Source: Deinococcus sp. KSM4-11 (GTDB lineage Bacteria > Deinococcota > Deinococci > Deinococcales > Deinococcaceae). Taken from it: a DNA stretch of 64,000 nucleotides. The translations under genes and the position numbers were made by a program. Positions 21,445 to 31,047 of the stretch are shown here, one piece after another. Location: assembly GCF_004801415.1 (NCBI RefSeq), contig NZ_SSNX01000001.1, positions 620,001 to 684,000 on the forward strand, written 5' to 3'. Below the pieces are notes generated by a model, which saw nothing but the letters and a program-made list of their open reading frames with translations, made no database searches and was not told the origin of the DNA. Every line of letters starts with the position of its first letter. The first letter of the stretch is position 1.

Positions 21445-21500
21445 GACCAACGGAGCGGTGAAGGGTTCCAGGTCGGTTCGCTCCTGGTCAGTCCGTTTTA
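21445..21500 (+). terminator. terminator after the helical-protein gene
   Basis: GACCA-AC-GGAGCG pairs with CGCTCC-TGGTC apart from a two-base bulge, and TTTTAG follows. The response-regulator gene converges from the other side. Confidence 0.5.
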
Positions 21501-21520
21501 GAAAGTCTCTGACGTAGGGA

Positions 21521-21982
21521 TCAGTACCGCTCGTCCTGCCGGGGGGGCAGCCGTACGACGCTCAGCATGTACTGGCCAAGTGCCTGGATAGCCGCGTAGA
21601 AGCGCTCGAACTCCAAGGGTTTGACCACGTAGCTGGCGGCATTCGCCTGGTACGAGCGCATGATGTCTTCCTCGCCGGCACTGGTGGTCAGCATGATCAC
21701 GGGAATGGTCATGAGGCCGGGATCGCGCTTCAGTTCCCCCAGCGTTTCCAGCCCGTTCATCCTGGGCATGTTGATGTCCAGCAGGATCACGTCCGGGCGC
21801 ACGCCGCCGGGAGCCCGCAGGAGTTCAAGCGCTTCCACGCCGTCCCGGGCGACGCGCAGACGGTTGTAGACCCCCGCCTCGGCGAAGGCCTCCTGGGTGA
21901 GGAGGATGTCCGCCTCGCTGTCCTCGACCAACAGGATCTCGATCGGTAAGGGCGGGGTCGTGGACGGATTGGATGGGTTCAT
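21521..21982 (-). CDS. single-domain response regulator (CheY/Rcp1 type)
   Basis: A 153-residue receiver domain without an output domain. Acidic pocket VEDSEAD is at about 19-25. The phospho-acceptor Asp is in VILLDINMPRMNG, the Thr in MLTTSAG and the Lys in VVKPLEF. The extended VRDGVEALELL region resembles Rcp1-type regulators that pair with phytochromes or other hybrid kinases. No kinase gene is adjacent, so the partner is unknown. It is convergent with the helical-protein gene and divergent from the DinB gene, with a 239-base gap upstream. Confidence 0.9.
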   Translation of the reverse strand: MNPSNPSTTPPLPIEILLVEDSEADILLTQEAFAEAGVYNRLRVARDGVEALELLRAPGGVRPDVILLDINMPRMNGLETLGELKRDPGLMTIPVIMLTTSAGEEDIMRSYQANAASYVVKPLEFERFYAAIQALGQYMLSVVRLPPRQDERY

Positions 21983-22208
21983 GACTGTCCTTGAGGCTGA
22001 TGGGACGCGCCGGCCAGCCGAATGGCTGCGGTCGCCCCGTCAGGCCTGTATCCAGTGTGACGCCCGGATTCCGTAGGTGAGGGCACGTTCGCTTCACGCT
22101 CCGGTTACGGGGCCTTGAGGGCTTCTTGACCTGCGGTGCGTGGAGGAGCGGTCGTTGGAGCCCCTGCGGACTGGAGCAGGAGTGCCGATCGAACGCGGAA
22201 GGCCGCAC

Positions 22209-22214
22209 TAAGCT
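22209..22214 (+). promoter_or_regulatory. leaderless -10 box of the DinB-family gene
   Basis: TAAGCT ends seven bases before a GTG at 22222. It supports that start over an ATG at 22126. Confidence 0.5.
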
Positions 22215-22221
22215 GACGGGC

Positions 22222-22647
22222 GTGAATCTCCTCCAGCACTCTTTACTCGGCGGCACGTCGTTCCGGAGTGTGGCTGACCTGCTCAGCGGCCTGAACTGGC
22301 ACGAGGCGGCCCGCAAGACGCCGGGCGTGCCGTACACGCTGGCCGGACTGATCTACCACCTGTCGGTCACGCAGCGGGCCAGCCTCGATCTGGCGAGCGG
22401 ACGGGCCGAGACGTGGCCGGACGCCCTGTCCGTCTGGCCGGACCACTCCCCGACCCGCGCGGAGTTCGAGGAACGCCTCGGCGACCTGCAGGCGGGCCTG
22501 GCCGAGGCGCAGGTGCTCGCGGAAGATCCGTCGCTGCGCGCCCGCGAGATCCTCGCAGATCTGGCCGTCCACAGCGCCTACCACTGGGGGCAGGTGGCCC
22601 TGCTGCGGCGGCTGTACGGCACCCTGCCGGTGCCCGGCCCGGCGTGA
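22222..22647 (+). CDS. DinB-family four-helix protein
   Basis: A 141-residue DinB/YfiT-like protein. Three histidines in the family positions (H46 in IYHLSVTQ; H117 and H121 in AVHSAYHWGQV) probably bind a metal in a four-helix bundle. The DinB superfamily is notably expanded in Deinococcus and includes thiol-dependent S-transferases. Some genes of this group are damage-induced, but I saw no damage-response palindrome here. The GTG start is chosen from its leaderless -10 box. The stop overlaps the GTG of the next gene. Confidence 0.8.
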   Translation: MNLLQHSLLGGTSFRSVADLLSGLNWHEAARKTPGVPYTLAGLIYHLSVTQRASLDLASGRAETWPDALSVWPDHSPTRAEFEERLGDLQAGLAEAQVLAEDPSLRAREILADLAVHSAYHWGQVALLRRLYGTLPVPGPA

Positions 22648-23171
22648 CGGTCATTGTCGGCAGCACCAACCCGGCGAAGGTGAACGCCGTGCGGGACGTG
22701 TTCACCACGCTGTACCCGGAACTGGAGGTGCGTGGCGTGGCGGCGGCCAGCGGCGTTCCAGACCAGCCGCTCGGCGTGGCCCAGACCCGGCGCGGGGCGG
22801 TCCAGCGGGCCAGGGCGGCGCTCGGCGTCGAGGGAGCGTCATGGGGCCTGGGCCTGGAGGGCGGCGTGCGCTTCGAGGGGCGGGGGGCGTGGCTGTTCGG
22901 CATCGTCGCGGCGGCGCGGCCAGGCGAACCAGTTCACACAACCCGCAGCGCGGAACTGCTCCTCCCGGAGCACGTGGCAAGGCGCCTCCGGGCGGGCGGG
23001 GAGCTCGGGCCGGTCATGGATGACCTGCTGGGAACCGTGGATATTAAGAAGGGCGTGGGGACGGTGGGGGCCTTCACGCGGGGACTGGTCACCCGGCCGC
23101 AGGTGTGGTCGCAGGCCGTGGCGCTCGCCATTGCGCCGCTGCTCACGCCCGAGCTGTACGGCGTCCGCTAA
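22644..23171 (+). CDS. inosine/xanthosine triphosphatase (DUF84, YjjX family)
   Basis: A 175-residue DUF84 protein starting with a GTG inside the overlap with the DinB gene. The beginning VTVIVGSTNPAKVNAVRDVF is the family signature. Later motifs are GLEGGV, MDDLLGT and KGVGTVGAFTRGL, which line the phosphate and metal site. The family hydrolyses non-canonical ITP/XTP and so cleans the nucleotide pool. Coupling with a DinB protein fits a stress or pool-sanitation unit, though this is inference. Confidence 0.82.
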   Translation: MTVIVGSTNPAKVNAVRDVFTTLYPELEVRGVAAASGVPDQPLGVAQTRRGAVQRARAALGVEGASWGLGLEGGVRFEGRGAWLFGIVAAARPGEPVHTTRSAELLLPEHVARRLRAGGELGPVMDDLLGTVDIKKGVGTVGAFTRGLVTRPQVWSQAVALAIAPLLTPELYGVR

Positions 23172-23174
23172 GCT
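23169..23174 (+). promoter_or_regulatory. leaderless -10 box of the small GNAT gene
   Basis: TAAGCT overlaps the end of the NTPase gene and ends six bases before the ATG at 23181. Confidence 0.45.
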
Positions 23175-23180
23175 GCCCGG

Positions 23181-23495
23181 ATGACTGCCTCCGACGTCAA
23201 GGTCAGCGACAACGAAGCCCGGCACCGCTACGAGATCAGCGTGGATGGACGGGTGGCCGGGTACGCCGAGTATCAGGACGTGGCGGGAGCGCGCATGATG
23301 CCGCACACCGAGATCGAGGAGGGCCACGAGGGGCAGGGCCTGGGCGGCACCCTGGTGCGCTTCGCCCTGGACGACATCCGCGCGCGGGGGGTGCATGTCC
23401 TGCCCATGTGTCCCTTCGTGGCGTCGTTCATGCGGGACCACCGTGAGTACGCCGATCTCGTTCAGCCGGGGCAGCGCGCGGTGTTCGGCCTGTGA
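23181..23495 (+). CDS. small GNAT-fold N-acetyltransferase (COG2388-type)
   Basis: A 104-residue mini-GNAT. The acetyl-CoA pyrophosphate-binding motif is EGHEGQGLGGTLVRFALDD. The C-terminal PMCPFVASFMRDHREYADLV matches the CPF...H.EY ending of this compact subfamily. The acceptor is unknown for the family. It follows the NTPase gene by nine bases but has its own -10 box, so it may be read from either promoter. Confidence 0.85.
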   Translation: MTASDVKVSDNEARHRYEISVDGRVAGYAEYQDVAGARMMPHTEIEEGHEGQGLGGTLVRFALDDIRARGVHVLPMCPFVASFMRDHREYADLVQPGQRAVFGL

Positions 23496-23510
23496 TCCGG
23501 TGTGGGCGGG

Positions 23511-23526
23511 CCTAACGCTTGTTAGG
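23511..23526. promoter_or_regulatory. palindrome overlapping the -10 box of the metallohydrolase gene
   Basis: CCTAAC-GCTT-GTTAGG is a perfect 6-bp inverted repeat. Its right arm covers the TAG of the -10 box, as an operator for a repressor would. Confidence 0.4.
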
Positions 23527-23528
23527 CT
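23523..23528 (+). promoter_or_regulatory. leaderless -10 box of the metallo-beta-lactamase-fold gene
   Basis: TAGGCT ends six bases before the ATG at 23535. Confidence 0.5.
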
Positions 23529-23534
23529 GGAACC

Positions 23535-24395
23535 ATGTCCTGGCTCCACACCCGTCAGATCGGTTCGTTCCGCGTCACGTCCCTCACGGACGGCCAGTTT
23601 CGGCTAGACGGCGGTTCCATGTACGGCACCGTTCCGAAGGTGCTGTGGTCGCGCGTGACGGTTGCCGATGAGCACAACCGCATTCCCCTGCGCGTTAATC
23701 CGCTGCTGATCCAGCAGGACGGCGAGAACATCCTCGTCGAGACCGGGTTGTGGGACGGCGGGGGTGAAAAGTTCGACTCGATCTATGCCGTGGATCGCGA
23801 CGAAACCGTGTTCCGGGGTCTGGCGGCGCTGGGGCTAGGCCCCGAGGACATCACTACCGTGATCTGCACTCACCTGCACTTCGACCACGCAGGCCGCAAC
23901 GTGACCGCCCTGGGCGACCCGACCTTCCCCAGGGCCCGCTACGTGGTGCAGGCGCAGGAACTCGACGATGCCCGGCATCCGCACGAGCGCAGTCGGGCCA
24001 GCTACGAACCGGAGACCTTCGAGCCCATCCTGCACGCCGGGCTGTTCGACGTGATCGACGGCGGGCATGAGCTGCGACCCGGCCTGAGCGTTCTGCCCCT
24101 TCCCGGCCACACGCGCGGCATGCAGGGCGTGGTGCTGCGGGATGGGGGCCAGACCCTGGTGTGCGCCGCAGACCTGCTGCCCACGCTGAACCACGCACCG
24201 CTACCGTACATCATGGGTTTCGATCTGTACCCGGTGCAGACGCTCGAGACCCGCAAACGCTATTTCCCGCAGTGGCTGGAGGAGGGTGCGGTGATCTGCA
24301 CGCCGCACGACCCGCTGGTGGCGTTTGCCCGGCTGACCCTGGGCCCGAAGGGGGCCTTTCAGGCGCAGCCGGATCAGGTTGCCGTCTCCCCCTGA
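23535..24395 (+). CDS. metallo-beta-lactamase-fold hydrolase
   Basis: A 286-residue MBL-fold protein. Metal ligands are in THLHFDHAG (about 113-121), PLPGHTRGMQGV and the late CTPHDP. The N-terminal half resembles quorum-quenching lactonase-like and AidB-type hydrolases (LLIQQDGENILVETGLWD). The substrate cannot be fixed. No signal peptide is present. A palindrome over the -10 box suggests regulation, but no regulator gene is next to it. It is followed by the MATE gene on the same strand, which has its own promoter. Confidence 0.88.
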   Translation: MSWLHTRQIGSFRVTSLTDGQFRLDGGSMYGTVPKVLWSRVTVADEHNRIPLRVNPLLIQQDGENILVETGLWDGGGEKFDSIYAVDRDETVFRGLAALGLGPEDITTVICTHLHFDHAGRNVTALGDPTFPRARYVVQAQELDDARHPHERSRASYEPETFEPILHAGLFDVIDGGHELRPGLSVLPLPGHTRGMQGVVLRDGGQTLVCAADLLPTLNHAPLPYIMGFDLYPVQTLETRKRYFPQWLEEGAVICTPHDPLVAFARLTLGPKGAFQAQPDQVAVSP

Positions 24396-24449
24396 CGGAC
24401 GGGGCCGGGCATCCGCCATGATGCTGACGTGCAACTGTTGAACACCGTG

Positions 24450-24455
24450 TAGTGT
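24450..24455 (+). promoter_or_regulatory. leaderless -10 box of the MATE transporter gene
   Basis: TAGTGT ends eight bases before the ATG at 24464. It supports that start over an ATG at 24452. Confidence 0.45.
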
Positions 24456-24463
24456 GGCCCGGT

Positions 24464-25867
24464 ATGAGCGCCGTGCCCGCAACCAGCCTGTCTTCTGAAT
24501 CGATCAAGTCGCCGGCGCGAGAGATCGCCGGAATCGCCGTCCCCGTCAGCCTGGAAATGGTCATCCAGCTCGTCCTGGGCTTCATCAACCAGGTCATCGT
24601 GGGTACGCTCGGGGCCGTCTCGGTCGCGGCGGTCGGCCTCAGCGGCAGCCTGGGCTTCCTGTTCTTCATCACCCTGGGCGCGCTCGGAAGCGGCACCAGC
24701 ATCCTCGTCGCACGGCGGGCCGGAGCCGGTGACCGGCACGGCGTGAACACCGTCATGACCGTCACCACCGCCCTGAGTGTGGTGCTCGGCGCGTTGATCA
24801 CTGGCGCCGTGTACTTCCTGGCTGGCCCGCTGCTGGGCCTCGCGGGCGGCGCGGCCGACGTGACGCGCGTCGCTACGCCCTACCTGCAGGTATTGATGGT
24901 CTCACTGGTGCCGGGCATGCTCGGCTGGGTGTTCAGCGGCGCCCTGCGCTCGCTCGGCCACGCGCGTACGCCGCTGGTCGCCACGATCCTCAGCGTCGCC
25001 ATCGAGAGCGTCCTGGCGTACTCCCTGGTGTTCGGCGTCGGCCCATTCCCGCAGCTCGGGGTCGTGGGAGCCGCGTGGGCCATCGTCGTGGCCAACACCT
25101 TCAAGGCCCTGTACCTCGCCGCGCAGATCTACGGGCCGCGTCATCTGGCAGAACTCCACATTCCGCCCCCGCGCTCGTGGCGCGAGGTCGCTGCGCCCCT
25201 GCTGACCCTCACTGCCCCCATCGCCTTCACGGAGTTCGCGTGGAGCCTCGGCGGCTTCCTGTACGCCGCCGTGTTCGCCCACGTGGGCACACAGGCGCTC
25301 GCGGCCAGCCAGATCTCCGCGAACCTGGAAAGTGTGTTCTTTATCTCCTCGTTCGGCCTGATGAGCGCCGCCACCGTGTTCATCGGCCGCAGCCTGGGGG
25401 CCGGGGACGCCACCGCCGCGCAGGGCTGGCTGCAGCGCATCCTGCGGGCGGGACTGATCACGGCGCTCGTCAGCGGGGCGCTCTACGCCCTGAGCGCCCT
25501 CGCCGTGCCGGTGCTGTTCCCGCGCGTCGGCCCGGAGGTGCAACAGCTCGCCGTGATCGGCATCCTCATCACGGCCGTGAGTCAGGTCGTGAAGGTGCGG
25601 AACATGATCATCGGCGGCGGGGTGCTTCCCGGCACCGGCGACGGCAAGGGCGTCCTGATCGGGGACGTGGTCGGGGCCTTCGTGATCGGCCTGCCGCTTG
25701 CCATCTTCCTCGGGCTGTACACGCCGCTGGGCGCGTGGGGCGTCTTCCTGGCGCGTGGGCTGGAAGAAGTCAGCAAGGTCATCATCTTCGAGTGGCGCCG
25801 CCGCCGCGTGGACTGGCCTCGACTGGCCCATGAGCAGGCCGGAACGGTGGCCGTCGCGGCCCACTGA
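24464..25867 (+). CDS. MATE-family efflux transporter
   Basis: A 467-residue multidrug-and-toxin-extrusion protein with about twelve membrane segments. Family features are [30 protein letters not shown] at the start (described here by its first segment, about 25-55) and the [34 protein letters not shown] region at about 280-315. It likely exports cationic compounds against a sodium or proton gradient. Substrates are not predictable. It is convergent with the acyltransferase gene eight bases away. Confidence 0.9.
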   Translation: MSAVPATSLSSESIKSPAREIAGIAVPVSLEMVIQLVLGFINQVIVGTLGAVSVAAVGLSGSLGFLFFITLGALGSGTSILVARRAGAGDRHGVNTVMTVTTALSVVLGALITGAVYFLAGPLLGLAGGAADVTRVATPYLQVLMVSLVPGMLGWVFSGALRSLGHARTPLVATILSVAIESVLAYSLVFGVGPFPQLGVVGAAWAIVVANTFKALYLAAQIYGPRHLAELHIPPPRSWREVAAPLLTLTAPIAFTEFAWSLGGFLYAAVFAHVGTQALAASQISANLESVFFISSFGLMSAATVFIGRSLGAGDATAAQGWLQRILRAGLITALVSGALYALSALAVPVLFPRVGPEVQQLAVIGILITAVSQVVKVRNMIIGGGVLPGTGDGKGVLIGDVVGAFVIGLPLAIFLGLYTPLGAWGVFLARGLEEVSKVIIFEWRRRRVDWPRLAHEQAGTVAVAAH

Positions 25868-25874
25868 ACCGAGG

Positions 25875-27011
25875 TCAATCGGCCGGAACCGGCTGGATGG
25901 AGGCCGGGCGGATCGCACGTTTGATTCGCCCGGCCTGCTGCATGGCCGGCCGCTCGACCAGCCGGTACATCAGTTCGGCCACCGGGAAGGTCAGCGTAAA
26001 CGAGACCAGCAGCAGCCACGGAATGGACAGCCGCTCGGCCCCGAGCCGGACGACCAGCGTGAGCACCAGCGTGTGGTACAGGTACAGGCTGTAGCTCACA
26101 CGGCCCAGCCACTCTGGCACCGGGCGCTCCAGCCAGGTACGGAACGGCGCCCAGCCCATCGCCAGCGCCACCAGCATGGCCGAACCGAAGAGCGTCACCG
26201 TGTCGTTGACCGTCGCCCGCAGCCAGCCCACGTCCGGCTGCCAGCCATACCACTGCACGGGGATCAGCAGCAGGGTGGCGGCCAGGACGATCGCTGGCAC
26301 CGGGGTCGGCCAGCGGGTCACCGTGCGCGCCACCAGACCATGATGCCGTGACAGCCACGCGCCCAGCACGAACATCGCGAGGTACCGCAGCAGATTCGTG
26401 GCGATGTCCCCGGTGCCGAACACGTAGTGTGCGGCCAGCAGGAGCACGCACAGCAGCGGCGTGAAGATCCGGTGCTGCCGCGCCAGCAGCACCACGACCG
26501 GCAGCAGCAGCGACAGCCACATCTCCCATTTCAGGCTCCACACGACTGGCAGGAACGCCCACTGGGTCAGACCCTCGTCCATCCGGCCCAGCATCAGCAC
26601 GTGCTGCACGTAGGCAGGGACGCCCGCTTCCTTCCAGATGTTCTCGAACCACCCGCTGGTGCCATTCACGGACGCCCACCCCAGCCGCCAGAACGCCAGC
26701 GCGGCCAGCGTGACCGCCACGATGAACGGCACCCACACGCGCCACACGCGGCGCACCACGAAGTTCAGCATGTCGAGTTCCTCGCCACGCCACACCGGGA
26801 GCGTCAGCACGAACCCCGACAGCAGGAAGAAGAACGACACCGCCTCGCCGCCCGCCCAAAACAGGTGCAGCGGCGTGAACGACAGCCAGTCGAACCAGCC
26901 GCCCACACCCGTTTTCGTGGGGAACAGGTCGGGGAAGACCAGCAGGTGATGGTGAATGACCACGACCAGAGCCGCCAGTCCGCGCAGACTGCCCAGTGCA
27001 TTGAAGCGCAT
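25875..27011 (-). CDS. acyltransferase 3 family membrane protein
   Basis: A 378-residue integral membrane acyltransferase with about ten membrane segments. The start SLRGLAALVVVIHHH matches the family's RxxAxxxVxxxH region. Later motifs FFFLLSGFVLT and YSLYLYHTLVLTLV are typical. These enzymes O-acylate sugars or cell-surface glycans. No glycosyltransferase is adjacent, so the target is unknown. The ATG at 27011 has TACAAT five bases upstream. Confidence 0.9.
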   Translation of the reverse strand: MRFNALGSLRGLAALVVVIHHHLLVFPDLFPTKTGVGGWFDWLSFTPLHLFWAGGEAVSFFFLLSGFVLTLPVWRGEELDMLNFVVRRVWRVWVPFIVAVTLAALAFWRLGWASVNGTSGWFENIWKEAGVPAYVQHVLMLGRMDEGLTQWAFLPVVWSLKWEMWLSLLLPVVVLLARQHRIFTPLLCVLLLAAHYVFGTGDIATNLLRYLAMFVLGAWLSRHHGLVARTVTRWPTPVPAIVLAATLLLIPVQWYGWQPDVGWLRATVNDTVTLFGSAMLVALAMGWAPFRTWLERPVPEWLGRVSYSLYLYHTLVLTLVVRLGAERLSIPWLLLVSFTLTFPVAELMYRLVERPAMQQAGRIKRAIRPASIQPVPAD

Positions 27012-27016
27012 GCCCG

Positions 27017-27022
27017 ATTGTA
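27017..27022 (-). promoter_or_regulatory. leaderless -10 box of the acyltransferase gene
   Basis: TACAAT on the minus strand lies five bases before the ATG at 27011. Confidence 0.5.
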
Positions 27023-27054
27023 GGCACCCGCACAGGGTGGTCTGCGGACGCCGC

Positions 27055-27828
27055 CTAGGAGGTCTGGAGCACGTTCTGGAGATCCGTGACGTTCAGGCCC
27101 TTGGACCGGGCATCCAGCGCCACCTGCCCATCTTTCAGGGCCACGATCCGCTGACCGAGGTGCAGGGCCTCGTCGAGCTGGTGGGTCACGAAGACCACAG
27201 TGACCTTCTGCTGCCACCAGATGCCCAGCAACTCGTCGGCCAGGGTCGTGCGCGTCTGGATATCCAGGGCGCTGAAGGGCTCATCCAGCAGCAGCAGACC
27301 GGGCTTCACGGCCAGGGCACGCGCCAGACTGACCCGCTGGCGCTGACCGCCCGACAGTTCGTGCACGCGGCGATCGGCGTAGCCGTCCAGCCCCACAAGT
27401 TTCAGCGCCTCGGCGGCGCGCACGTTGCGGTCGGCGCGTTTCAGGCGCCTGAGGCCGAACTTCACGTTCCCGGCCACGTCCAGCCAGGGAAACAGCGCAC
27501 TTTCCTGCTGCACCAGCGTCAGGCTGTGGTGTGGACCGCGCACGGCCTCATCGCCCAGCCGGATCACGCCCTGCTGCGGGCGCAGGAACCCGGCCAGCAG
27601 GCTCAGGAGGGTGCTCTTGCCGCTGCCGGACGGGCCGACCACGCACAGGAACTCGCCAGGCTGCACGTGCAGGTCGATGGGCCCCAGACCCACACGGCCC
27701 TTGTAGTGGTAGCTCACTCCGTCGAGCGTGAGGCTCGCACCCGGATGCGCGGCGAGAGTGCTGTCCTCCATCCCGGTCACGGCGGAGGTCGCGGTGGGGG
27801 CGGGGTCGCGTTCCACGGTTGAGGTCAT
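27055..27828 (-). CDS. ssuB: ABC transporter ATPase, nitrate/sulfonate/taurine class
   Basis: A 257-residue ATPase with Walker [17 protein letters not shown], signature [15 protein letters not shown], Walker [13 protein letters not shown] and H-loop [13 protein letters not shown]. It energises the SsuC-like permease; the start overlaps the permease stop by four bases. The class imports sulfonates, taurine, nitrate or related anions. Position at the end of the sulfur-assimilation gene block favours a sulfur compound. The symbol is by context and not proved. Confidence 0.85.
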   Translation of the reverse strand: MTSTVERDPAPTATSAVTGMEDSTLAAHPGASLTLDGVSYHYKGRVGLGPIDLHVQPGEFLCVVGPSGSGKSTLLSLLAGFLRPQQGVIRLGDEAVRGPHHSLTLVQQESALFPWLDVAGNVKFGLRRLKRADRNVRAAEALKLVGLDGYADRRVHELSGGQRQRVSLARALAVKPGLLLLDEPFSALDIQTRTTLADELLGIWWQQKVTVVFVTHQLDEALHLGQRIVALKDGQVALDARSKGLNVTDLQNVLQTS

Positions 27829-28664
27829 TGTGTCACCTCCAGGCCATAGTCCCGCCGGACGCGGGCTTCCACGGTGCGCAGCAGCAGGTCGAACACGCCG
27901 CCGATCACGCCGATGATGATGATGGTCGCCAGCACCAGCGCCACGTTCGCCGTGTTCCGCCCGACCTCCAGCTGCTCACCCAGGCTCTTAGAACCGGCGA
28001 TCAGCAGTTCCCCGCCAACCAGCGCCCGCCACGCAAAACTCCACGCGGTTCTCAGGCCCGTCAGGACGCTGGGGACGGCCGCCGGCAGCAGTACCCGCCA
28101 CGTCAGGGCCGGTCCACGGGCGCCCAGGGTTCGCCCAGCGATCCGCAGCGCCGGAGGGACGTTCAACAGCGCGCCGGACACCGCCAGCGCCACAGGAATG
28201 AAGCCCTCCAGGATCACCACGAACAGCACCGCGCGCTCATTCAGGCCCAGGAACAGGATCGCAAACGGGACGAAGGCAATGCTGGGCACGCTCTGGATCC
28301 CGGTCAGGTACGCCCCCAGCGCAGAACGTACTGGCGGCCACGCCCCCATCAGCAGGCCAACCAAGCCGCCCAGCACGACCGCCGCCGCGTACCCGGTCAG
28401 CACCCGGCGCAGGCTGCCTGCAATGGCGGCAAGCAGCTTGCCATCCTGCGGGCCGGTGCCCCACAGACCGTATGCCACTTCCGTCCACACCGCGTGGGGG
28501 CTGGGAAACACGTAGGGCGGGTAGACCTTCAGGATGTCGGTGACCAGCCACCACAGGCCCAGGATGACCAGCAGCCCCAGCAGTTGCCACAGCGCAGTGC
28601 GCCAGCGGCTGGAGGGGGTACTGGGCGGAGCGAAGGAGTCGCCGGGAGTGCGGGAGGCCGTCAT
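27825..28664 (-). CDS. ssuC: ABC transporter permease, nitrate/sulfonate/taurine class
   Basis: A 279-residue permease with six likely membrane segments. Family features are [41 protein letters not shown] and the coupling loop [31 protein letters not shown] (given as landmarks at about 105, 145 and 185). It forms the channel with SsuB-like ATPase (four-base overlap) and accepts ligand from the binding protein four bases upstream. An SsuD-type monooxygenase is not in the window. Confidence 0.87.
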   Translation of the reverse strand: MTASRTPGDSFAPPSTPSSRWRTALWQLLGLLVILGLWWLVTDILKVYPPYVFPSPHAVWTEVAYGLWGTGPQDGKLLAAIAGSLRRVLTGYAAAVVLGGLVGLLMGAWPPVRSALGAYLTGIQSVPSIAFVPFAILFLGLNERAVLFVVILEGFIPVALAVSGALLNVPPALRIAGRTLGARGPALTWRVLLPAAVPSVLTGLRTAWSFAWRALVGGELLIAGSKSLGEQLEVGRNTANVALVLATIIIIGVIGGVFDLLLRTVEARVRRDYGLEVTQ

Positions 28665-28668
28665 GGGG

Positions 28669-29652
28669 TTACTTCCGTATGAACGGGGCGAGATCCGGGG
28701 CGCTGCGGGCGTACCCGGCCTCGACGTTCAGCGCCGCGTACTCCTTGAGGGCGTCCAGATCCAGTGCGGTCGTGAAGCGCGTGCGGGCGAAGGCACGCTG
28801 GAGCACGCGCAGATCGATCTTGTCACCGGTCAGCTTCTCCAGCTGGCTGTTCACGGCCGTCTGTGCCGCCGCCGGATTCTTGGTCAGGTAAGCCACCGCC
28901 TCGGTGTGCGCCTTCAAGAAGGCCGCCACGAGGGTGGGGTTTGCGTCGGCGAACTTCGCGTTCACGATCACGATGGTCGTGGGGTACTTGCCGTCGCGCC
29001 ACACGGTCTTCTCGCTGCCGATCACCTTGTTGCCCTGCGCCTCGAGGACCGCGCCCCAGGGTTCGGGCACCAGCGTCGCGTCCGCGCGCTTCCCGGCAAA
29101 GGCGGCGAGGGTGTCGGCGGGCGGAATCGGCACGATGGTGACGTCCCCGCCGTCGCTCTTGGACTTCAACCCCTGCTCCTTGAGGATGTGGCGCAGGCTG
29201 ATGTCCTGCGTGTTCCCCAGGCTGGGCACCGCGACGGTCTTGCCAGCCAGATCCTTATACGACGTGATGCCGCTGTCCTTGCGGGCCACCAGCACCGCGC
29301 CGGCCTCGGACGCGCCGGCCAGGAACTGCACCGGCATGCCGCGTGCCGCCGCGCTGATCGCCGGGCCGGGGCCGACGTAGGCGATGTCGATCTGCCCAGC
29401 CGCGAAGGCCTCGGTCAGCGTCGTGCCGGACACGAACTGCTTGGGATCGAGCTTCACGTTCCCCAGCGCCTTCTGGAAGGTGCCGCGCTCCAGGCCGATC
29501 AGGGCGGGCGCGTGGGTGAGGTTGGGGAAAAACCCCAGCCGGACGGTGGTCGCGGACTGGGCAGTGGCATGGGGCGTCAGGATCAGGATGGCCGCCAGGG
29601 CGGCCTGGGACGCTCGGCGGGTCACGGGCAGTGGGAACAGGGAACGGCGCAT
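28669..29652 (-). CDS. ssuA: ABC substrate-binding protein, nitrate/sulfonate/taurine class
   Basis: A 327-residue exported binding protein. A signal peptide (hydrophobic 15-32, cut near TAQSA) precedes the mature start [20 protein letters not shown], which is the SsuA-type ligand-cleft motif. The GPGPAISAA and [14 protein letters not shown] segments are also typical. It presents a small sulfonate-like anion to SsuBC. An AAGGAGGA ribosome site is strong. A 123-base gap separates it from sat, so it may have its own promoter. Confidence 0.87.
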   Translation of the reverse strand: MRRSLFPLPVTRRASQAALAAILILTPHATAQSATTVRLGFFPNLTHAPALIGLERGTFQKALGNVKLDPKQFVSGTTLTEAFAAGQIDIAYVGPGPAISAAARGMPVQFLAGASEAGAVLVARKDSGITSYKDLAGKTVAVPSLGNTQDISLRHILKEQGLKSKSDGGDVTIVPIPPADTLAAFAGKRADATLVPEPWGAVLEAQGNKVIGSEKTVWRDGKYPTTIVIVNAKFADANPTLVAAFLKAHTEAVAYLTKNPAAAQTAVNSQLEKLTGDKIDLRVLQRAFARTRFTTALDLDALKEYAALNVEAGYARSAPDLAPFIRK

Positions 29653-29715
29653 GGGCTCCTCCTTGAGAGATGTGCAGCGGCAGATCGGGCGCGAGTCCTG
29701 CGTATGGTGACGGCC

Positions 29716-29732
29716 CAGTTCATGAAGAACCT
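29716..29732. repeat. 17-base motif shared with the pckA upstream region
   Basis: CAGTTCATGAAGAACCT here differs by one base from 61883-61899. Each copy lies upstream of a minus-strand start (64 and 214 bases away). The GTTC-N5-GAAC halves are inverted repeats here. It could be a shared regulator site or chance. Confidence 0.3.
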
Positions 29733-29775
29733 GTGATAAGCACCGGGCGGATCTTCAGGATTGTTAGCCGGGCGG

Positions 29776-30945
29776 TCAGCCAGCGTTCTTGTACGCGCGG
29801 CGCAGCACCTCGGCCACTTCCGGACGGGTGAACTCGCGCGGCAGATCCTCGCCGGCACGCAGTTTCTCGCGCACCTTGGTGCCGCTCAGGATCAGGTGGT
29901 GGCTGCTGTCGTGGGGGCAGGTGCGGGGGCTCACGAGTTGCCCGCAGGACTGGCAGTAGAAGGTGTGCTCGAACCGCAGGATGCGCATGCCCAGTTCCTC
30001 GGCCGTGAACGCGCGGAAGATCTCCTGCGCGTCATAGGTGCCGTAGTACGAACCGACGCCCGCGTGGTCGCGTCCCACGATGAAATGGGAGGCCCCGTAG
30101 TTGCGCCGGGACAGGGCGTGCACGATCGCCTCGCGCGGCCCGGCGTAGCGCATGGCGGCCGGATACACGCTCAGCAGCGTGCGGGCCTGCGGGTAGTACT
30201 TCTCCAGCAGCACCTCGTAGGCCTCCACGCGGGTCGCGGCGGGGACGTCGTCGCCCTTGGTGGTGCCCACCAGCGGGTGCAGCAGCAGGCCGTCCACCAG
30301 TTCCAGGGCCACCTTCTGCAGGTACTCGTGTGCGCGGTGGATCGGGTTGCGGGTCTGGAAGGCAACCGTGGAGCGCCAGCCGCGCGCCTCGATCACCTGG
30401 CGCACCTCGGCGGGCGTGCGGTGGTGGCTCGGGAACGCGCCGCGCGGCACCTCGAACAGCGTGACCGGCCCCGCCAGGTTCACGTCGCCCTGGGCATACA
30501 GCGCGGCCACGCCGGGGTGCGCGGCGTCCTCGGTGCGGTAGACCTCGCAGGCTTCCCAGCCCTTGCGGGCGTCGTAGTGCTCCTGGATGTCCAGCGTGCC
30601 CACGTCCTGGCCGCCGAAGGTCAAGACGACCGTACCGCTCAGGCGGGCGGCGTCCTCGCGGGTCACGGGCAGCGTGATGGGAATGCTCCACGGCGTGCCG
30701 TCCGCGAGGCGCATGCGCTCGATGATCGAGGTGTAGTCGGCCTCGTTCACGAAGCCGGTCAGCGGCGAATACGCGCCCGTGGCGATCAGTTCGAGGTCGG
30801 CGTACGACCGTTCGCTGATGTCGATGCGGGGCAGGCCGAGCAGGCTGGCCGGGTCGAAGTCGTGACCGGGGCGGCGGACACGGTTCACGAGCGTGCCGCC
30901 GAGCGGCGTGGGCAGGGTGGAGGTCTCGGTCATCAGCGTGGGCAT
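29776..30945 (-). CDS. sat: sulfate adenylyltransferase (ATP sulfurylase)
   Basis: A 389-residue homo-oligomeric ATP sulfurylase that activates sulfate to APS. The ATP/sulfate-binding motif [16 protein letters not shown] and the second site [20 protein letters not shown] are intact. A C-terminal zinc-type cluster (YCQSCGQL...TCPHDSSHH) is like that of bacterial and archaeal Sat. A GGAG ribosome site precedes the ATG at 30945. It is the last enzyme gene of the assimilation block, before the Ssu-type importer. Confidence 0.95.
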   Translation of the reverse strand: MPTLMTETSTLPTPLGGTLVNRVRRPGHDFDPASLLGLPRIDISERSYADLELIATGAYSPLTGFVNEADYTSIIERMRLADGTPWSIPITLPVTREDAARLSGTVVLTFGGQDVGTLDIQEHYDARKGWEACEVYRTEDAAHPGVAALYAQGDVNLAGPVTLFEVPRGAFPSHHRTPAEVRQVIEARGWRSTVAFQTRNPIHRAHEYLQKVALELVDGLLLHPLVGTTKGDDVPAATRVEAYEVLLEKYYPQARTLLSVYPAAMRYAGPREAIVHALSRRNYGASHFIVGRDHAGVGSYYGTYDAQEIFRAFTAEELGMRILRFEHTFYCQSCGQLVSPRTCPHDSSHHLILSGTKVREKLRAGEDLPREFTRPEVAEVLRRAYKNAG

Positions 30946-30996
30946 GGGGTCTCCGGGTCTGGGCTTCAGTGGATGAAAGTGGTCAACTGGTTAGGG

Positions 30997-31020
30997 AAAA
31001 AAAAGGGATGGATCAACCCA
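30997..31020 (-). terminator. weak hairpin plus T8 between cysH and sat
   Basis: On the minus strand an imperfect GGG...CCC hairpin is followed by eight T residues at 31004-30997. It could act as a partial terminator or attenuator ahead of sat. Confidence 0.3.
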
Positions 31021-31047
31021 GGAAACATCGCATTCGCAGGCCGGGCA

